From positions 124,001 through 188,000 of the forward strand of contig CALBGP010000029.1 in assembly GCA_937892845.1 (NCBI GenBank): DNA of 64,000 bases. The letters run 5' to 3'. The notes under the pieces are model-generated. The model was not told the origin of the DNA and searched no databases. It saw only the letters and a list, made by a program, of their open reading frames with translations. Made by a program: the position numbers and the translations under genes. The stretch is from an uncultured Eggerthellaceae bacterium (GTDB taxonomy: Bacteria > Actinomycetota > Coriobacteriia > Coriobacteriales > Eggerthellaceae). The stretch's first letter is position 1; every line of letters begins with the position of its first letter. Of the stretch, positions 1 through 8,814 are shown one piece after another.

Positions 1-67
1 CTATCACCCCGAGCTTCTTGAGCCGGCCGCGCGCCGACGCGCCGCCCGCCATCTTCATTTCGACCAT
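1..67 (-). CDS. Possible start of a leftward gene cut by the window edge (FeoA-like?)
   Basis: An ATG on the minus strand at 67 opens a frame that stays open to the window edge (22 codons), with an in-frame stop just upstream of it. The visible peptide contains GGASARGRLKKLGVI, which vaguely resembles the small SH3-like FeoA domain around its 'RRRLLDLGI' segment. This is a weak match on very few residues. A gene here would diverge from the exporter gene at 222. It could equally be chance coding. Confidence 0.25.
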   Translation of the reverse strand, partial: MVEMKMAGGASARGRLKKLGVI

Positions 68-141
68 GCAACCACCGTTTCACCCATGCGCATGCCGGCG
101 AACGGCCGACTTGCCGCCGCGTGCGGTCTATTTCCGAACCG

Positions 142-172
142 CTGCAGCTCTGATATCGCGTCGTATTATAAT
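142..172 (+). promoter_or_regulatory. Candidate sigma-70 promoter for the TSUP exporter gene
   Basis: A perfect TATAAT lies at 167-172, about 50 bases before the chosen start codon at 222. The best -35 match upstream (CTGCAG at 142-147) is poor and spaced 19 bases away, so only the -10 is well supported. Confidence 0.4.
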
Positions 173-221
173 CCGAAGACTTTTGCCCCAGAAAATCCGT
201 ACAGGAAGAACAGACCGCCCC

Positions 222-1043
222 ATGGACTTCTCCTTCGTCTCCCAAGCCCTCCCTTTCGACGCATCGGCACTGCCCTTCGACCTGTCCGCCCTGCTCATCA
301 TCTGCCCGCTTGTGTTCCTGGCGGGCTTCGTGGATGCCATCGCGGGCGGCGGCGGTCTGATATCGCTTCCGGCGTACCTGCTTGCCGGCATTCCGCCGGT
401 CACCGCCGTCGGCACCAACAAGCTGGCCTCCGCCATAGGCACCGCCACCGCTACGTTTCGCCTGTGGCGCGGCGGCTACGTAAGCTTTCGCAAGGCGGCC
501 CCTGCCGGCATCGCCGCAATCGCAGGATCGCTCATCGGGGCGCGCCTGGCGCTCATCGCGCCCGAAGAGGTCTTCCGCATGCTGCTCATCGTGGCGCTGC
601 CCATTGCCGCCGCATTCGTCATGCGCAAGCGCACCCTGCGTGACGAGACCGATCCCACCATGTCGCACGGACGGCGCATGGCCATTGTCGTGACCTTCGC
701 CTTCCTTTTGGGCGGCTACGACGGGTTCTACGGACCGGGCACCGGAACGTTCATGCTGATTGCGTTCACCGCGGTTGCGCGCATGTCCGTCAAAGAGGCG
801 TCGGGCGAAATGAAGGTGGCCAACCTTGCCAGCAACATCGCCGCGCTTGCCATGTTCGCATCCAACGGGGCAACCCTGATTGCGCTCGGGCTGATTGCCG
901 CGGTGTTCCAGACGCTTGGCAGCTACCTGGGAGCGGGCCGCGTCATGAAAGACGGGACGCGCATCGTGCGCCCTATCATCGTGGCGGTTCTCATCCTGCT
1001 TTTCGCCAAGGTGATCTTAGAGCAGACGGGCGTGCTGGGCTGA
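222..1043 (+). CDS. TSUP-family (TauE/SafE) membrane exporter
   Basis: A 273-residue integral membrane protein of the TSUP family (TauE/SafE, YfcA-like), which moves small organic or sulfur-containing anions across the cytoplasmic membrane. The two family half-repeats are visible: GFVDAIAGGGGLISLP near residue 30 with GTNKLAS soon after, and GGYDGFYGPGTGTF in the second half with EMKVANLASN. About eight hydrophobic segments are present, as usual for the family. The frame is open from base 18, but the residues before the methionine at 222 are low-complexity and unlike an exporter, so I start at 222. The substrate cannot be read from sequence. The next gene, an amino-acid permease, lies 185 bases downstream. 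Confidence 0.85.
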   Translation: MDFSFVSQALPFDASALPFDLSALLIICPLVFLAGFVDAIAGGGGLISLPAYLLAGIPPVTAVGTNKLASAIGTATATFRLWRGGYVSFRKAAPAGIAAIAGSLIGARLALIAPEEVFRMLLIVALPIAAAFVMRKRTLRDETDPTMSHGRRMAIVVTFAFLLGGYDGFYGPGTGTFMLIAFTAVARMSVKEASGEMKVANLASNIAALAMFASNGATLIALGLIAAVFQTLGSYLGAGRVMKDGTRIVRPIIVAVLILLFAKVILEQTGVLG

Positions 1044-1228
1044 CGCCGTGTGCGCCAAGGCGCGCCTGAGCGCGCGCAAGCCGCAATCTGCTTGAAGCTG
1101 CTGCGGTGCAAGCCGCAGCCTGCGCCAAGGCGCGCGGGCGCAAGGTGGTGTATCATTGCTCCCCGCGCATTCGAGCCTGGCGGGCTGAAGGTGCGCTTCC
1201 AACACCCGACATGACAAGAAAGCAGACG

Positions 1229-2365
1229 ATGGACAAGAAACTCACCACCTGGCAGGCCGCCTGCATCATCACCGGATACGGCGTAGGCAGCGGCATCATG
1301 ACACTTCCGTACCTGATCACCCGCGCAGGCACCGTTTCGGCGATAGCCATCTTGCTGCTTGCATTCTTCTTCAGCTACTGCATGCACATGATGCTCGCCG
1401 AGCTCACCATGGGAACCGGCAAGGGCACGCAGATCGTAGGCATCTTCCAGCACTACCTGTTCCGAGGGCGCTTCGGCAAAGCTTTGACCATGGGCATGTT
1501 CGTGCTGGTCACGCTGGTACTCATCTTCAACCTGGCGGCATATGTGGCAGGCGGCGCCGAAATCCTGCAAGCCGCAGGCCTTCCCCCGCTGGCCGCGAAG
1601 CTGGTCTTCTACGCCATCGCGGCAGCCGTCGTGTTCTTCGGCCTCAAGGTTTTGGGTATAAGCGAAGCCATCTCCATCGATATCATCATCGCCATCGTGG
1701 CCATCCTGGGCATCGCGTCCGTATTCCACCTGGACAATTCCATCATGTACGCCGTGGGCAGCTTCCCCGAGCTGCTGGCTTTCTTCGGCATGGCCATGAT
1801 GTCGTTCATCGCGTTCTTCAGCGTTCCCCAGGCGGTCGAGGGCCTTGACCGCGACCCCGTCAAAGTGCGCAACGCCGTGCTGATCGGCCTGGGCCTGAAC
1901 CTGATGTTCATCCTGGTCATTGCCGCGTGCTCGCTGGCAAGCTCCACACAGATCACCCAGCTCGCCATGATCGGATGGTCCGAAGGCATAGGCCTGTGGG
2001 CGCAGATCCTGGGTTCCATCTTCACGCTTTTGGCCATGCTCACCACCTACTGGTCCATCTCGCTGGCGCTTTCCGACATCATCGAAGAGCAGACGAAATG
2101 GAACCGCCGCATCTGCTGGCTTATCGCCACGCTGCCTTCGCTGATCTTGGTCCTGCTGAACCTTGGCAGCTTCCTTGAGCTCATGCGCACCGCCGGCGGT
2201 CTGATTGCCCTGGGCATCGCGTTCATGGTGCCTGCGGCCTATCGCCGCTGCCGCCGGGAAAACGGCAAGCTGCTGCTGCCGGATATCCTGGCCAGCACGC
2301 CCATGCAGATAATCGTCTTCCTGGCCTTCATCCTGATGGCCGTAGGCAGCATGGTGAGCATCTAG
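1229..2365 (+). CDS. Amino-acid permease (AAAP/HAAAP type)
   Basis: A membrane permease of about 378 residues with roughly eleven hydrophobic helices. The N-terminus, TWQAACIITGYGVGSGIM followed by LPY, carries the glycine-rich first helix typical of proton- or sodium-coupled amino-acid permeases of the AAAP/aromatic amino-acid permease group. An upstream in-frame ATG at 1211 adds MTRKQT; I prefer 1229 because an AAGAAAG sequence precedes it and family members begin this way, but 1211 is possible. It is followed 78 bases later by an amidohydrolase in the same direction, so uptake of an amide or amino-acid derivative and its hydrolysis may be linked. That link is inference. The substrate is unknown. 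Confidence 0.8.
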   Translation: MDKKLTTWQAACIITGYGVGSGIMTLPYLITRAGTVSAIAILLLAFFFSYCMHMMLAELTMGTGKGTQIVGIFQHYLFRGRFGKALTMGMFVLVTLVLIFNLAAYVAGGAEILQAAGLPPLAAKLVFYAIAAAVVFFGLKVLGISEAISIDIIIAIVAILGIASVFHLDNSIMYAVGSFPELLAFFGMAMMSFIAFFSVPQAVEGLDRDPVKVRNAVLIGLGLNLMFILVIAACSLASSTQITQLAMIGWSEGIGLWAQILGSIFTLLAMLTTYWSISLALSDIIEEQTKWNRRICWLIATLPSLILVLLNLGSFLELMRTAGGLIALGIAFMVPAAYRRCRRENGKLLLPDILASTPMQIIVFLAFILMAVGSMVSI

Positions 2366-2443
2366 CACCCAGCCGAACGCAAACGCAGGCCGGCTGTCCT
2401 CCGAAGACGGCCGGCACCACCCCACCCGAATCGAGGCACCGTC

Positions 2444-4102
2444 ATGAAAACGCTTTTCGCCAACGCAACCTTCCACACCATGGAAAGCGAAACGGATGCG
2501 CATCGCACCATGCTGGTTGAGGATGGACGCATCGCAGCCTTCGACCTTGACGAGGCCGATCCGCGCGCTAAAGGCGCCGAACGGGTTGACCTGCACGGCC
2601 TGCATGTCTACCCTGCGCTGATCGACGCGCACCTGCACCTGCTTGAAACCGTAGCGCTTTCCGGCATCAGCGTGCAGTTGTGCGATGTGGTGGACGGGCG
2701 CATCGAGCCGCATAATCTGGCAGGTATCGAAGCCAAGATCCGCGAGCACGCCGCGCGCACCAAACCCGGCGATCTCATGGTCTGCAGCAACTGCATTGCC
2801 CTGACCATGGACGAGGGCCGCCTGCCCAACCGCTTCGAATTGGACGAGTGGACAAACGACGGTCGCTGTTGGGTCATGAACATCGACGGGCACTCCGGTT
2901 CCTTCTCCACCAAGCTGCTTGAGGAGATAGGCCTGCTCGAAGAAGCGCCGGACGGAATTCTTGCCGGCCCCGTGCATGATGCGAACCTGGGGCGAATCAC
3001 CGGCGTGGTGAGCTCGGCTGTGGGCCCGCGTCTTCTGGGAGACGGCATTGCGGACTTCTGCGACACGTGCGCGCATTTCGGCATAGGCACCGTTTGCGCC
3101 ATGGACGGCACCGACGACTCGGAGCGCGACACCTTGGTTGAGCTCATGGCGTTTCTGGCCCAGCGATTCCCTATAGACGTGCGCCTGTTTCCCCAGTACA
3201 TGGACGAGACCAAGCTTGCACGCGTCTTGCCCCGCATGCGCCGCAAGCGTGTGGGCGGATGCATGAAATGGGAGCTGGATGGCGCCATCGGGTCGCTGAC
3301 CGCCGCCTTCGACCGCCCGTATTCGAACGGCAAGCAAGCCCCCACCTATTTTTCGGACGAATTCATCGAGGCCGAGGTTGACAGCCTGATCAGCCGCGAT
3401 TTCGCCGTGACCGCGCACGCCATCGGCGAGACGGCCATCAGCCAACTGGTCCGAGCATTCGAGAAAGCCGACGTGAACTTGCGCGCCGCAGCCTCCGGGG
3501 CCGCCGACGACACGCCCGCCGCGGGGTCCGGGGCCGCCGACGACACGCCCAACCACGTGCGCTACCGCATCGACCACTGCGAGTTCCCCTCGGCCGACGA
3601 TGCTGCGCGGATCTGTGCGCTCAAGCCGTCGGTCACCGTGCAGCCTGGATATTCCTGGATGGACAAGCGCTTCATGCACGGCTACGCCCGCATGCTCGAC
3701 GAGGACATGCTTGCTCAGCAGATTCCGCTGCGCGATTTCACCGAAGCAGGCGTGGTAATCTGCGGATCAAGCGATGCGCCGGTGCAGACCGTGGACCCGT
3801 TCCTGCAGATGCGCGGAATGCGCGAGTTCTACGTGGAGGAGCAGTCGCTTTCAGCCTTCGACGCGCTTGCGACCTACACCGTCAACGGCGGCAAGATGCT
3901 CGACGAGAAGATTGGCCTTCTGCGCGAGGGCTACGAGGCGAATTTCTTCGCCACCCAGCGCGACCTGCTGGCCATTGAGCCGGCCGGCCTGGAGGGCATG
4001 CATGCAGAATGCCTGTTCATGCACGGAACGCGCTACACTCCGCGCAGCCGCGGAGTTGCCGGCCTGCTGAAGCTCCTGGTCAGCAAGGCACAGAAGATCT
4101 AG
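2444..4102 (+). CDS. Metal-dependent amidohydrolase, YtcJ-like
   Basis: A 552-residue amidohydrolase-superfamily enzyme (amidohydrolase 3, YtcJ/exoenzyme-regulatory type) expected to hydrolyse a C-N bond with a divalent metal. Visible features are the HxH metal motif in IDAHLHLL near residue 62, TAHAIGETAI and RIDHCEF in the barrel, and the late aspartate in CGSSDAPVQTVDPF. Near residues 350-369 there is an 11-residue tandem duplication (SGAADDTP core, 33-base period at 3494-3550), which looks like a recent in-frame expansion in a surface loop. The last 22 codons (from 4036) are nearly identical to a non-coding stretch at 8320, so the C-terminus lies inside a repeat element. The start at 2444 follows GAGGCACCGTC. 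The true substrate is not predictable. Confidence 0.85.
   Translation: MKTLFANATFHTMESETDAHRTMLVEDGRIAAFDLDEADPRAKGAERVDLHGLHVYPALIDAHLHLLETVALSGISVQLCDVVDGRIEPHNLAGIEAKIREHAARTKPGDLMVCSNCIALTMDEGRLPNRFELDEWTNDGRCWVMNIDGHSGSFSTKLLEEIGLLEEAPDGILAGPVHDANLGRITGVVSSAVGPRLLGDGIADFCDTCAHFGIGTVCAMDGTDDSERDTLVELMAFLAQRFPIDVRLFPQYMDETKLARVLPRMRRKRVGGCMKWELDGAIGSLTAAFDRPYSNGKQAPTYFSDEFIEAEVDSLISRDFAVTAHAIGETAISQLVRAFEKADVNLRAAASGAADDTPAAGSGAADDTPNHVRYRIDHCEFPSADDAARICALKPSVTVQPGYSWMDKRFMHGYARMLDEDMLAQQIPLRDFTEAGVVICGSSDAPVQTVDPFLQMRGMREFYVEEQSLSAFDALATYTVNGGKMLDEKIGLLREGYEANFFATQRDLLAIEPAGLEGMHAECLFMHGTRYTPRSRGVAGLLKLLVSKAQKI
3494..3550 (+). repeat. 33-base in-frame tandem duplication inside the amidohydrolase gene
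   Basis: The 24-base stretch at 3494-3517 recurs exactly at 3527-3550, separated by nine bases. The period is 33 bases, so the duplication adds 11 residues and keeps the frame. Confidence 0.9.
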
Positions 4103-4247
4103 CGCGCAGATCGGCGTCCAGCCCCGGTCGCGCGCCACCAGGCTCCGCAGCCCTATGGCGTTCGGAAGGGGCGTCCGACGCCAGCCGGCGCGCGCCACCA
4201 GGCTCCGCAGCCCAGGGACCTGCCAGGATTGCCGCCGCGGATTTCGC

Positions 4248-4295
4248 CTCAAGCGGAGCCCGTCTCAAGCGGCGCCCGTCTCAAGCGGCGCCCGC
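4248..4295. repeat. 16-base tandem repeat, three units
   Basis: Three head-to-tail units of CTCAAGCGGNGCCCGT, differing at one base. Copy B of the same element (8533-8612) has five units, so the unit number varies between copies. Confidence 0.9.
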
Positions 4296-4448
4296 TGGCG
4301 CACGGGAAAATCCGCGGGCCTTCTGGCCAGATACGGATGAAATGTACGGTTGCCTTCGAAACGTGGGCGCGGCGAAGAATTCGCCCGCCCGTCTGACCTG
4401 GGAAAACGCAGCGGCGTGTTTCGTCGGCAGCCGCAACGCGCCGCAACC

Positions 4449-4497
4449 TGGCCAGATACGGACGAAATGCGTCGTGCATTTCGTCCGTATCTGGCCA
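4449..4497. repeat. Perfect 22-base inverted repeat (hairpin) of element copy A
   Basis: The left arm at 4449-4470 and right arm at 4476-4497 are exact reverse complements around a 5-base loop. The hairpin is followed by CAGAGCGGGG and a T-rich TTTTTCTCCC, so it could act as a rightward terminator or a stable RNA end. Confidence 0.85.
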
Positions 4498-4628
4498 CAG
4501 AGCGGGGTTTTTCTCCCAGAAGGGGCGGCATGCAGCAAGAAGCTCGGCGCCGGCGCCTCGGTCCCTTCGACAGCAGGCCCATGGCAGCAACCCTTCAAGC
4601 CCGCCCCCAGCAAGCAGAGATTACAGCA

Positions 4629-4669
4629 CGCAAAAGGCGCCGCCTGCCAAAACGGCAAGCGACGCCTTT
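4629..4669 (-). terminator. Terminator of the FAD reductase gene
   Basis: A 16-base stem (4633-4648 with 4654-4669, two G-U type pairs) around an AAAAC loop ends in CCTTT on one side and CCTTTT on the other. It lies about 130 bases past the leftward FAD reductase stop and could work in both directions. Confidence 0.6.
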
Positions 4670-4796
4670 GCCACATGTCAACCGGCCACCCGCGAAACAC
4701 GCTGTATCTGCCGAACTCGGGCCTATTGGCCAGCCAAGTCCGATCGCGTGGTTCGAATCAGGGAGGGGAGGTGTCCGGGAAACATCGCCGAAGGAC

Positions 4797-6380
4797 TTAC
4801 GCCTCCGTCTCGGCCGCTACATTCTTGCCTGCAGCCATGCCGAACACCATCGTGGTCAGCACACCGGTGCCGGTTCCCGGATACCAGGTGACCATGATGC
4901 CGCCAGCCGCCTGGCCCGCCGCATACAGGTGAGGAATGGGCTCGCCCAGCGTATCCAGGACCTGCGCCTTGGTGTTGATGCGCAGACCGCCGATGCCGCC
5001 CAGGTTGTAGTCGAGGCAGGGCAGCGCATAGTAGGGAGGCGTGGAGATGGGGGTCAGACCGCACGTACGATCCTGGAACACGGTATCCTTGCCGCCGTCT
5101 GCCATGTCGGCGTTCCACTTGTCCACCGTAGCCTTCAGGTTGCTCACATTGATGCCAACCTGCTCGGCCAGCTCTTCGATGGTATCGGCGCGGAACACGT
5201 TGCCGTTCTCAATCTCGGCATCCCAGTCTTCGCCCAGGCCGCTGATGGCGCTCGCCACAGCCGCAGGACCCTGGTCTGCGACGGTCTGGTCGAAGATGCC
5301 CCATGCCTTGCCCTGTTCCTGGGCATAGGTCTGCTCGATTACCCAACCGTAGTGGCCGGACTCGTTGACGAAGCGCAGGCCGTTCTTGTTAACCATGATG
5401 CCGCCGACTTCGGGGGTACCCGGCAGCGTAGGCGTTCCGCCGATCAGGGGGCCAATGCCCAAAGCGCCGCCCATGCCTGCGAGCGATGCGCCCGCGGCCA
5501 TGCCCATGAGGATGCCCTTGCCGTCGTTGTTCAGGCAGGTGCGCTGGCGGTTCTCCTCCATGGTGCGCACCATATGGGGGCTGAACATGCGGGCCATTTC
5601 CTCGTTGCGGTCATAGCTGCACGTTGCAATCACGACGCCCTTTTTCGCATGGTAGAACTTGCCGTTCGCGTCAACCACGCCGGTGATCACGCCGGAGCCG
5701 TTGCGTACCAGAGCCTCACCGCGCGTTCCGCAGATGATCTCAACGCCCAGGCTCTCGCATTCCTTCATGAGGACGTTGACGTGCGCCGCGCCGCCGGAAA
5801 GGCCCTCTTCGTTGGGGGTCATGCAGAAATGGATGCGAGGACGGCACACATCGGGGTCAACAAAGGGAATGGGGCCGTTGCCCAGAATGATGTCGTAGAC
5901 AATGCCGTGGTCGCGCATGAACTGCAGGGCATTCGGCGCCTCGGTGCACATATAGGTGACCAGGTCGCGGTCGGCCATGCCCTCAGATGCCTGCATGTAA
6001 TACTCGATGTGCTTTTCCAGGGTGTCGTCGGTGACCCCGCCGATTTTGGCCTGCTCGTCGGTTCCCCAGCACTGCATCATGCCGGTGGAAAGAATGGTGT
6101 TGCCGCCCGTCTGCTGATCGGCCTCAAGGACAATGACGGATGCACCTTCCTGCCCAGCGGCAACCGCTGCCGCCAGACCGGCTCCGCCGCCGCCCACCAC
6201 GACAACGTCGGCCTCTTTGTCCCAGCTGGCAGGTTCTGCGAAAACGCCCGGCGATGCCGCACCTGCGGCATCTACGGATCCCGCATCGCCATTGGACGGC
6301 GCGCATCCGACAAGACCGGCAGTTGCGCCAGCCGCCAAAAGACCCAGACCTGCAACGAAGTTCCTACGCGATACTTCCAT
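4797..6380 (-). CDS. Tat-exported FAD-dependent reductase (fumarate reductase/urocanate reductase-like flavoprotein)
   Basis: A 527-residue flavoprotein of the FAD_binding_2/fumarate reductase flavoprotein group. It opens with a twin-arginine signal (SRRNFVAG at residues 4-11) and a lipobox-like LVGC with Cys26, so it is probably exported folded and lipid-anchored. The FAD-binding GGGGAG is at residues 63-68. The C-terminal FAD segment reads LYAAGQAAGGIM and GTGTGVLTTMVFGMAAG. No cytochrome c or FMN domain is fused, so its electron donor must be a separate protein. The start is fixed by AAGGAGGGTGTA directly before the ATG. The upstream neighbour is a LuxR-type membrane regulator in the same direction, an arrangement common for respiratory-type reductases in Eggerthellaceae. 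The electron acceptor is unknown. Confidence 0.88.
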   Translation of the reverse strand: MEVSRRNFVAGLGLLAAGATAGLVGCAPSNGDAGSVDAAGAASPGVFAEPASWDKEADVVVVGGGGAGLAAAVAAGQEGASVIVLEADQQTGGNTILSTGMMQCWGTDEQAKIGGVTDDTLEKHIEYYMQASEGMADRDLVTYMCTEAPNALQFMRDHGIVYDIILGNGPIPFVDPDVCRPRIHFCMTPNEEGLSGGAAHVNVLMKECESLGVEIICGTRGEALVRNGSGVITGVVDANGKFYHAKKGVVIATCSYDRNEEMARMFSPHMVRTMEENRQRTCLNNDGKGILMGMAAGASLAGMGGALGIGPLIGGTPTLPGTPEVGGIMVNKNGLRFVNESGHYGWVIEQTYAQEQGKAWGIFDQTVADQGPAAVASAISGLGEDWDAEIENGNVFRADTIEELAEQVGINVSNLKATVDKWNADMADGGKDTVFQDRTCGLTPISTPPYYALPCLDYNLGGIGGLRINTKAQVLDTLGEPIPHLYAAGQAAGGIMVTWYPGTGTGVLTTMVFGMAAGKNVAAETEA

Positions 6381-6560
6381 TACACCCTCCTTGGCACCCA
6401 GCCGACCCCCTCGGTCGGCTCTGCTGCTTTCGATTCTCTGCTCCCCTTCATGGAGCATTGCAGCAATTACCATAGCGCTCTGAGGCGGGCCCATCTGCTA
6501 TCGGAGGTGGTGAATCATGGGGTTCGTGATGCGATTTTCGCAAGGATCCACGGTGTGAGA

Positions 6561-6611
6561 CGATGTGCAATCGATGTGAGGCCGCAGCGTTTCCCCAGAT
6601 GAAACGATGTG
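6561..6611. promoter_or_regulatory. Helically phased CGATGTG direct repeats upstream of the FAD reductase
   Basis: CGATGTG occurs at 6561, 6572 and 6605. The spacings are 11 and 33 bases, whole turns of the helix, which places the copies on one DNA face. They lie 180-230 bases upstream of the FAD reductase start and could bind the LuxR-type regulator encoded next door. This is inference. Confidence 0.35.
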
Positions 6612-6638
6612 AGGCAGGCGCACCGAGTCGAAGCGTCC

Positions 6639-6700
6639 GCGGGGCAGCACCTGGGCGAACCGTCCTGCGGGGCAGCACCTGGGCGAACCGTCCTGCGGGG
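6639..6700. repeat. 28-base tandem repeat
   Basis: Two identical 28-base GC-rich units (6639-6666 and 6667-6694), then the first six bases of a third. They lie in the 354-base space between the LuxR-type gene and the FAD reductase. No other feature is seen there apart from the CGATGTG repeats. Confidence 0.85.
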
Positions 6701-6734
6701 ACAGCGCATCCGTCAATGCGACGGCATGAAGCGG

Positions 6735-8261
6735 TTAGCGCTCATCGCCTTCGCGCACAAGATCGATCAATTCCTGTTGAGCGTGGATATCAAGTTTCCG
6801 GTAGATGCTTCTCATATGGGTGCGAACAGTGTTGTCGGAAATCACCAACTCTCGCGCAATCGCCGGCCTGTTGAGTCCCTGGGCAAGCAGGTGGAACACT
6901 TCCGCCTCCCGCACAGTGAGCCCGTAGCGATCGGCAAGTTCAACCTCGTTGCATTCGACCTGGCTGCCGCCATCATCGAGCACCGGCGCGTCCTGCCCCG
7001 GCTCCGTCGCGGGAGTAGGGCCCGGTCCAACCTTGCGGGCGGGAATGAAACGCAGCAACATGATGACCGTCATGATGAGGGCATACGCCGCCACCATGGC
7101 CACGCACGACAGAATCCATGGGCTTAGGGCGGACTGGGCGTAGATGAACCTGGCGAATTCCGAACCCAGCGGCACCGAAACGGTCAATGCGAGGATGCCT
7201 GCCGCCGAAGCGATAAGACGCTCCCGGCGGTTTTCGAGTTCGCCCCACAAAGCCCAAATCATGAAATACACCGTCGTATATCCGATAACGCAACCCGCCA
7301 TGGCCGCAGCCCCAAGCTCAGGCGCCATGACCAGCATGCCGAAAGCAAGGCTGACCAGAACAACGCCGCCTATTGCGGCCAGGACCTTCGCCGTATTGAT
7401 GCAATCGATGAGCACCGCCGCAGCGACAATTGGCGGCGCCGTAAGCGCAATGGACAGGATGTAGGCCAGGTCGTCATACCCCGACGCCCCCAAAGCAACG
7501 GAAAAGCTTTGGGACATGCCATACACCAGTCCGACCGCAAGGCTCAAAACCACATAGGCAACCGCCATCCTCGTGCGTTTGCCCGAGCCCAACGACTCGG
7601 CCGCGGCATCGGTCGCAACCGAATCGCGACCTCTCGCGCGCGCCGAACTCCCGACATCGGAATTACGGCTGAAAGCAAGGCATCCCAAAGCGAGCAGCGG
7701 CAGGAACGGCACGATCAAAGCGTCGAATTCCCTGGGGAGGCAATAGAACAGCAGGTCGATAAGCGATGCAATGGCAAGCGAAATGGCCAGACAGAGCAGC
7801 ATGGCCCGGCGGGTTCCCCAAGAAAGGCGTATGCACAAGCACAGCATGAACGTGCTGCATCCCACACCCGAGAAGAAAGAGCCCAGCACGCGAACGGTCG
7901 CGGCAACTTCGGGAGGAAACGGAACAACGGCAGCCAAGCTGCCCAAAAACACCAGGCTGGCACCCACCGCCGCCACCGCGAACCCCGGAGTCTTCGGCCG
8001 AACGAAAAACACGATGCACCAGAATGCGAGGGCGACGGATTCCCCCACCTGCCATATATTGCGCAGGTCAAGATGAACGGCAGCGTTGAAATCGACCCAC
8101 TGGGCCACACTTGACGTCCAATAGAGCTGGAGAATCCACACGAGCAGAAACACCAGGGCGCCCGCATCGGGCAAGAGGGATGCCCCCGATACGCTGTTGC
8201 GCAAATCAGCGGACCTGAACAATCTCACCCTGCAACCTGCCTCTCCGTCCCCGTGTTCCAT
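6735..8261 (-). CDS. LuxR-family regulator with a 12-helix membrane sensor domain
   Basis: About 508 residues. The first ~400 are strongly hydrophobic with about twelve membrane helices. The last ~70 form a LuxR/GerE helix-turn-helix: LTVREAEVFHLLAQGLNR, then AIARELVISDNTVRTHMRS and IYRKLDIHAQQELIDLV. Such membrane-bound LuxR proteins are typical single-component sensors in Eggerthellaceae and usually control a neighbouring exported reductase, here the FAD reductase that follows in the same direction. The start at 8261 is chosen because upstream codons come from the repeat element and read as low-complexity arginine-rich sequence. No good Shine-Dalgarno precedes it, and a GTG about 14 codons further in is an alternative. 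The ligand is unknown. Confidence 0.85.
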   Translation of the reverse strand: MEHGDGEAGCRVRLFRSADLRNSVSGASLLPDAGALVFLLVWILQLYWTSSVAQWVDFNAAVHLDLRNIWQVGESVALAFWCIVFFVRPKTPGFAVAAVGASLVFLGSLAAVVPFPPEVAATVRVLGSFFSGVGCSTFMLCLCIRLSWGTRRAMLLCLAISLAIASLIDLLFYCLPREFDALIVPFLPLLALGCLAFSRNSDVGSSARARGRDSVATDAAAESLGSGKRTRMAVAYVVLSLAVGLVYGMSQSFSVALGASGYDDLAYILSIALTAPPIVAAAVLIDCINTAKVLAAIGGVVLVSLAFGMLVMAPELGAAAMAGCVIGYTTVYFMIWALWGELENRRERLIASAAGILALTVSVPLGSEFARFIYAQSALSPWILSCVAMVAAYALIMTVIMLLRFIPARKVGPGPTPATEPGQDAPVLDDGGSQVECNEVELADRYGLTVREAEVFHLLAQGLNRPAIARELVISDNTVRTHMRSIYRKLDIHAQQELIDLVREGDER

Positions 8262-8532
8262 CCGCGGTATTTTAGCATTTTGCGAAGACGTTCTCCGCCA
8301 AGCCGCAAAGCGCGGCGCGCACTCCACGCAGCCGCGGAGTTGCCGGCCTGTTGGGGCTCCTGGCCAGCAAGGTGCAGAGGATCCAGGGCGCGCGATCGGC
8401 GTCCGGCCCCGGTCGCGCGCCGCCAGGCTCCGCAGCCCTATGGCGTTCGGACGGGGGCGTCCGACGCCAGCGGGCGCGCGCTGCAAGCCCTTCAGCCCAG
8501 GGACCTGCCAGGATTGCCGCCGCGGATTTCGC

Positions 8533-8612
8533 CTCAAGCGGCGCCCGTCTCAAGCGGAGCCCGTCTCAAGCGGAGCCCGTCTCAAGCGGAGCCCGTCTCA
8601 AGCGGAGCCCGC
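8533..8612. repeat. 16-base tandem repeat, five units
   Basis: Five head-to-tail units of CTCAAGCGGNGCCCGT, the same unit as at 4248 but with two more copies. Confidence 0.9.
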
Positions 8613-8765
8613 TGGCGCACGGGAAAATCTGCGGGCCTTCTGGCCAGATACGGACGAAATGTACGGTTGCCTTCGCAATGTGGGCGCGGCGAAGAATTCG
8701 CCCGCCCGTCTGACCTGGGAAAACGCAGCGGCAGGCTTCAGCGGCAGCCGCAACGCGCCGCAACT

Positions 8766-8814
8766 TGGCCAGATACGGACGAAATGCGTCGTACATTTCG
8801 TCCGTATCTGGCCA
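8766..8814. repeat. Inverted repeat (hairpin) of element copy B
   Basis: Arms at 8766-8786 and 8794-8814 pair perfectly over 21 bases with a 7-base loop. The innermost pair present in copy A is lost here by a single base change. Confidence 0.85.

Larger units (their letters stand above)
4036..4536. repeat. Dispersed intergenic element, copy A (long form)
   Basis: About 500 bases that recur with high identity at 8320-8853. The copy begins inside the amidohydrolase reading frame (last 22 codons) and runs to the GGGGCGGCATGCAGC end. Inside it are three 16-base tandem units at 4248-4295, a first copy of the core TGGCCAGATACGGATGAAAT at 4324, and at 4449-4497 a perfect inverted repeat with 22-base arms and a 5-base loop. 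The 3' half (4299-4536) also matches copy C near 24.0 kb. No long protein-coding frame is shared by the copies, so this is best read as a non-coding repeat or structured RNA. Confidence 0.85.

Noticed and set aside
923..3679. 918-codon open frame on the minus strand across the permease and amidohydrolase
   Set aside because: It runs antisense to two well-recognised genes, is rich in His, Arg and Gly as expected for a GC-driven shadow frame, and has no ribosome site or family-like segment.
4103..4796. Protein-coding genes within the repeat element
   Set aside because: Open frames exist on both strands in copies A and B but they are not maintained in copy C, and the 16-base unit number change breaks them.
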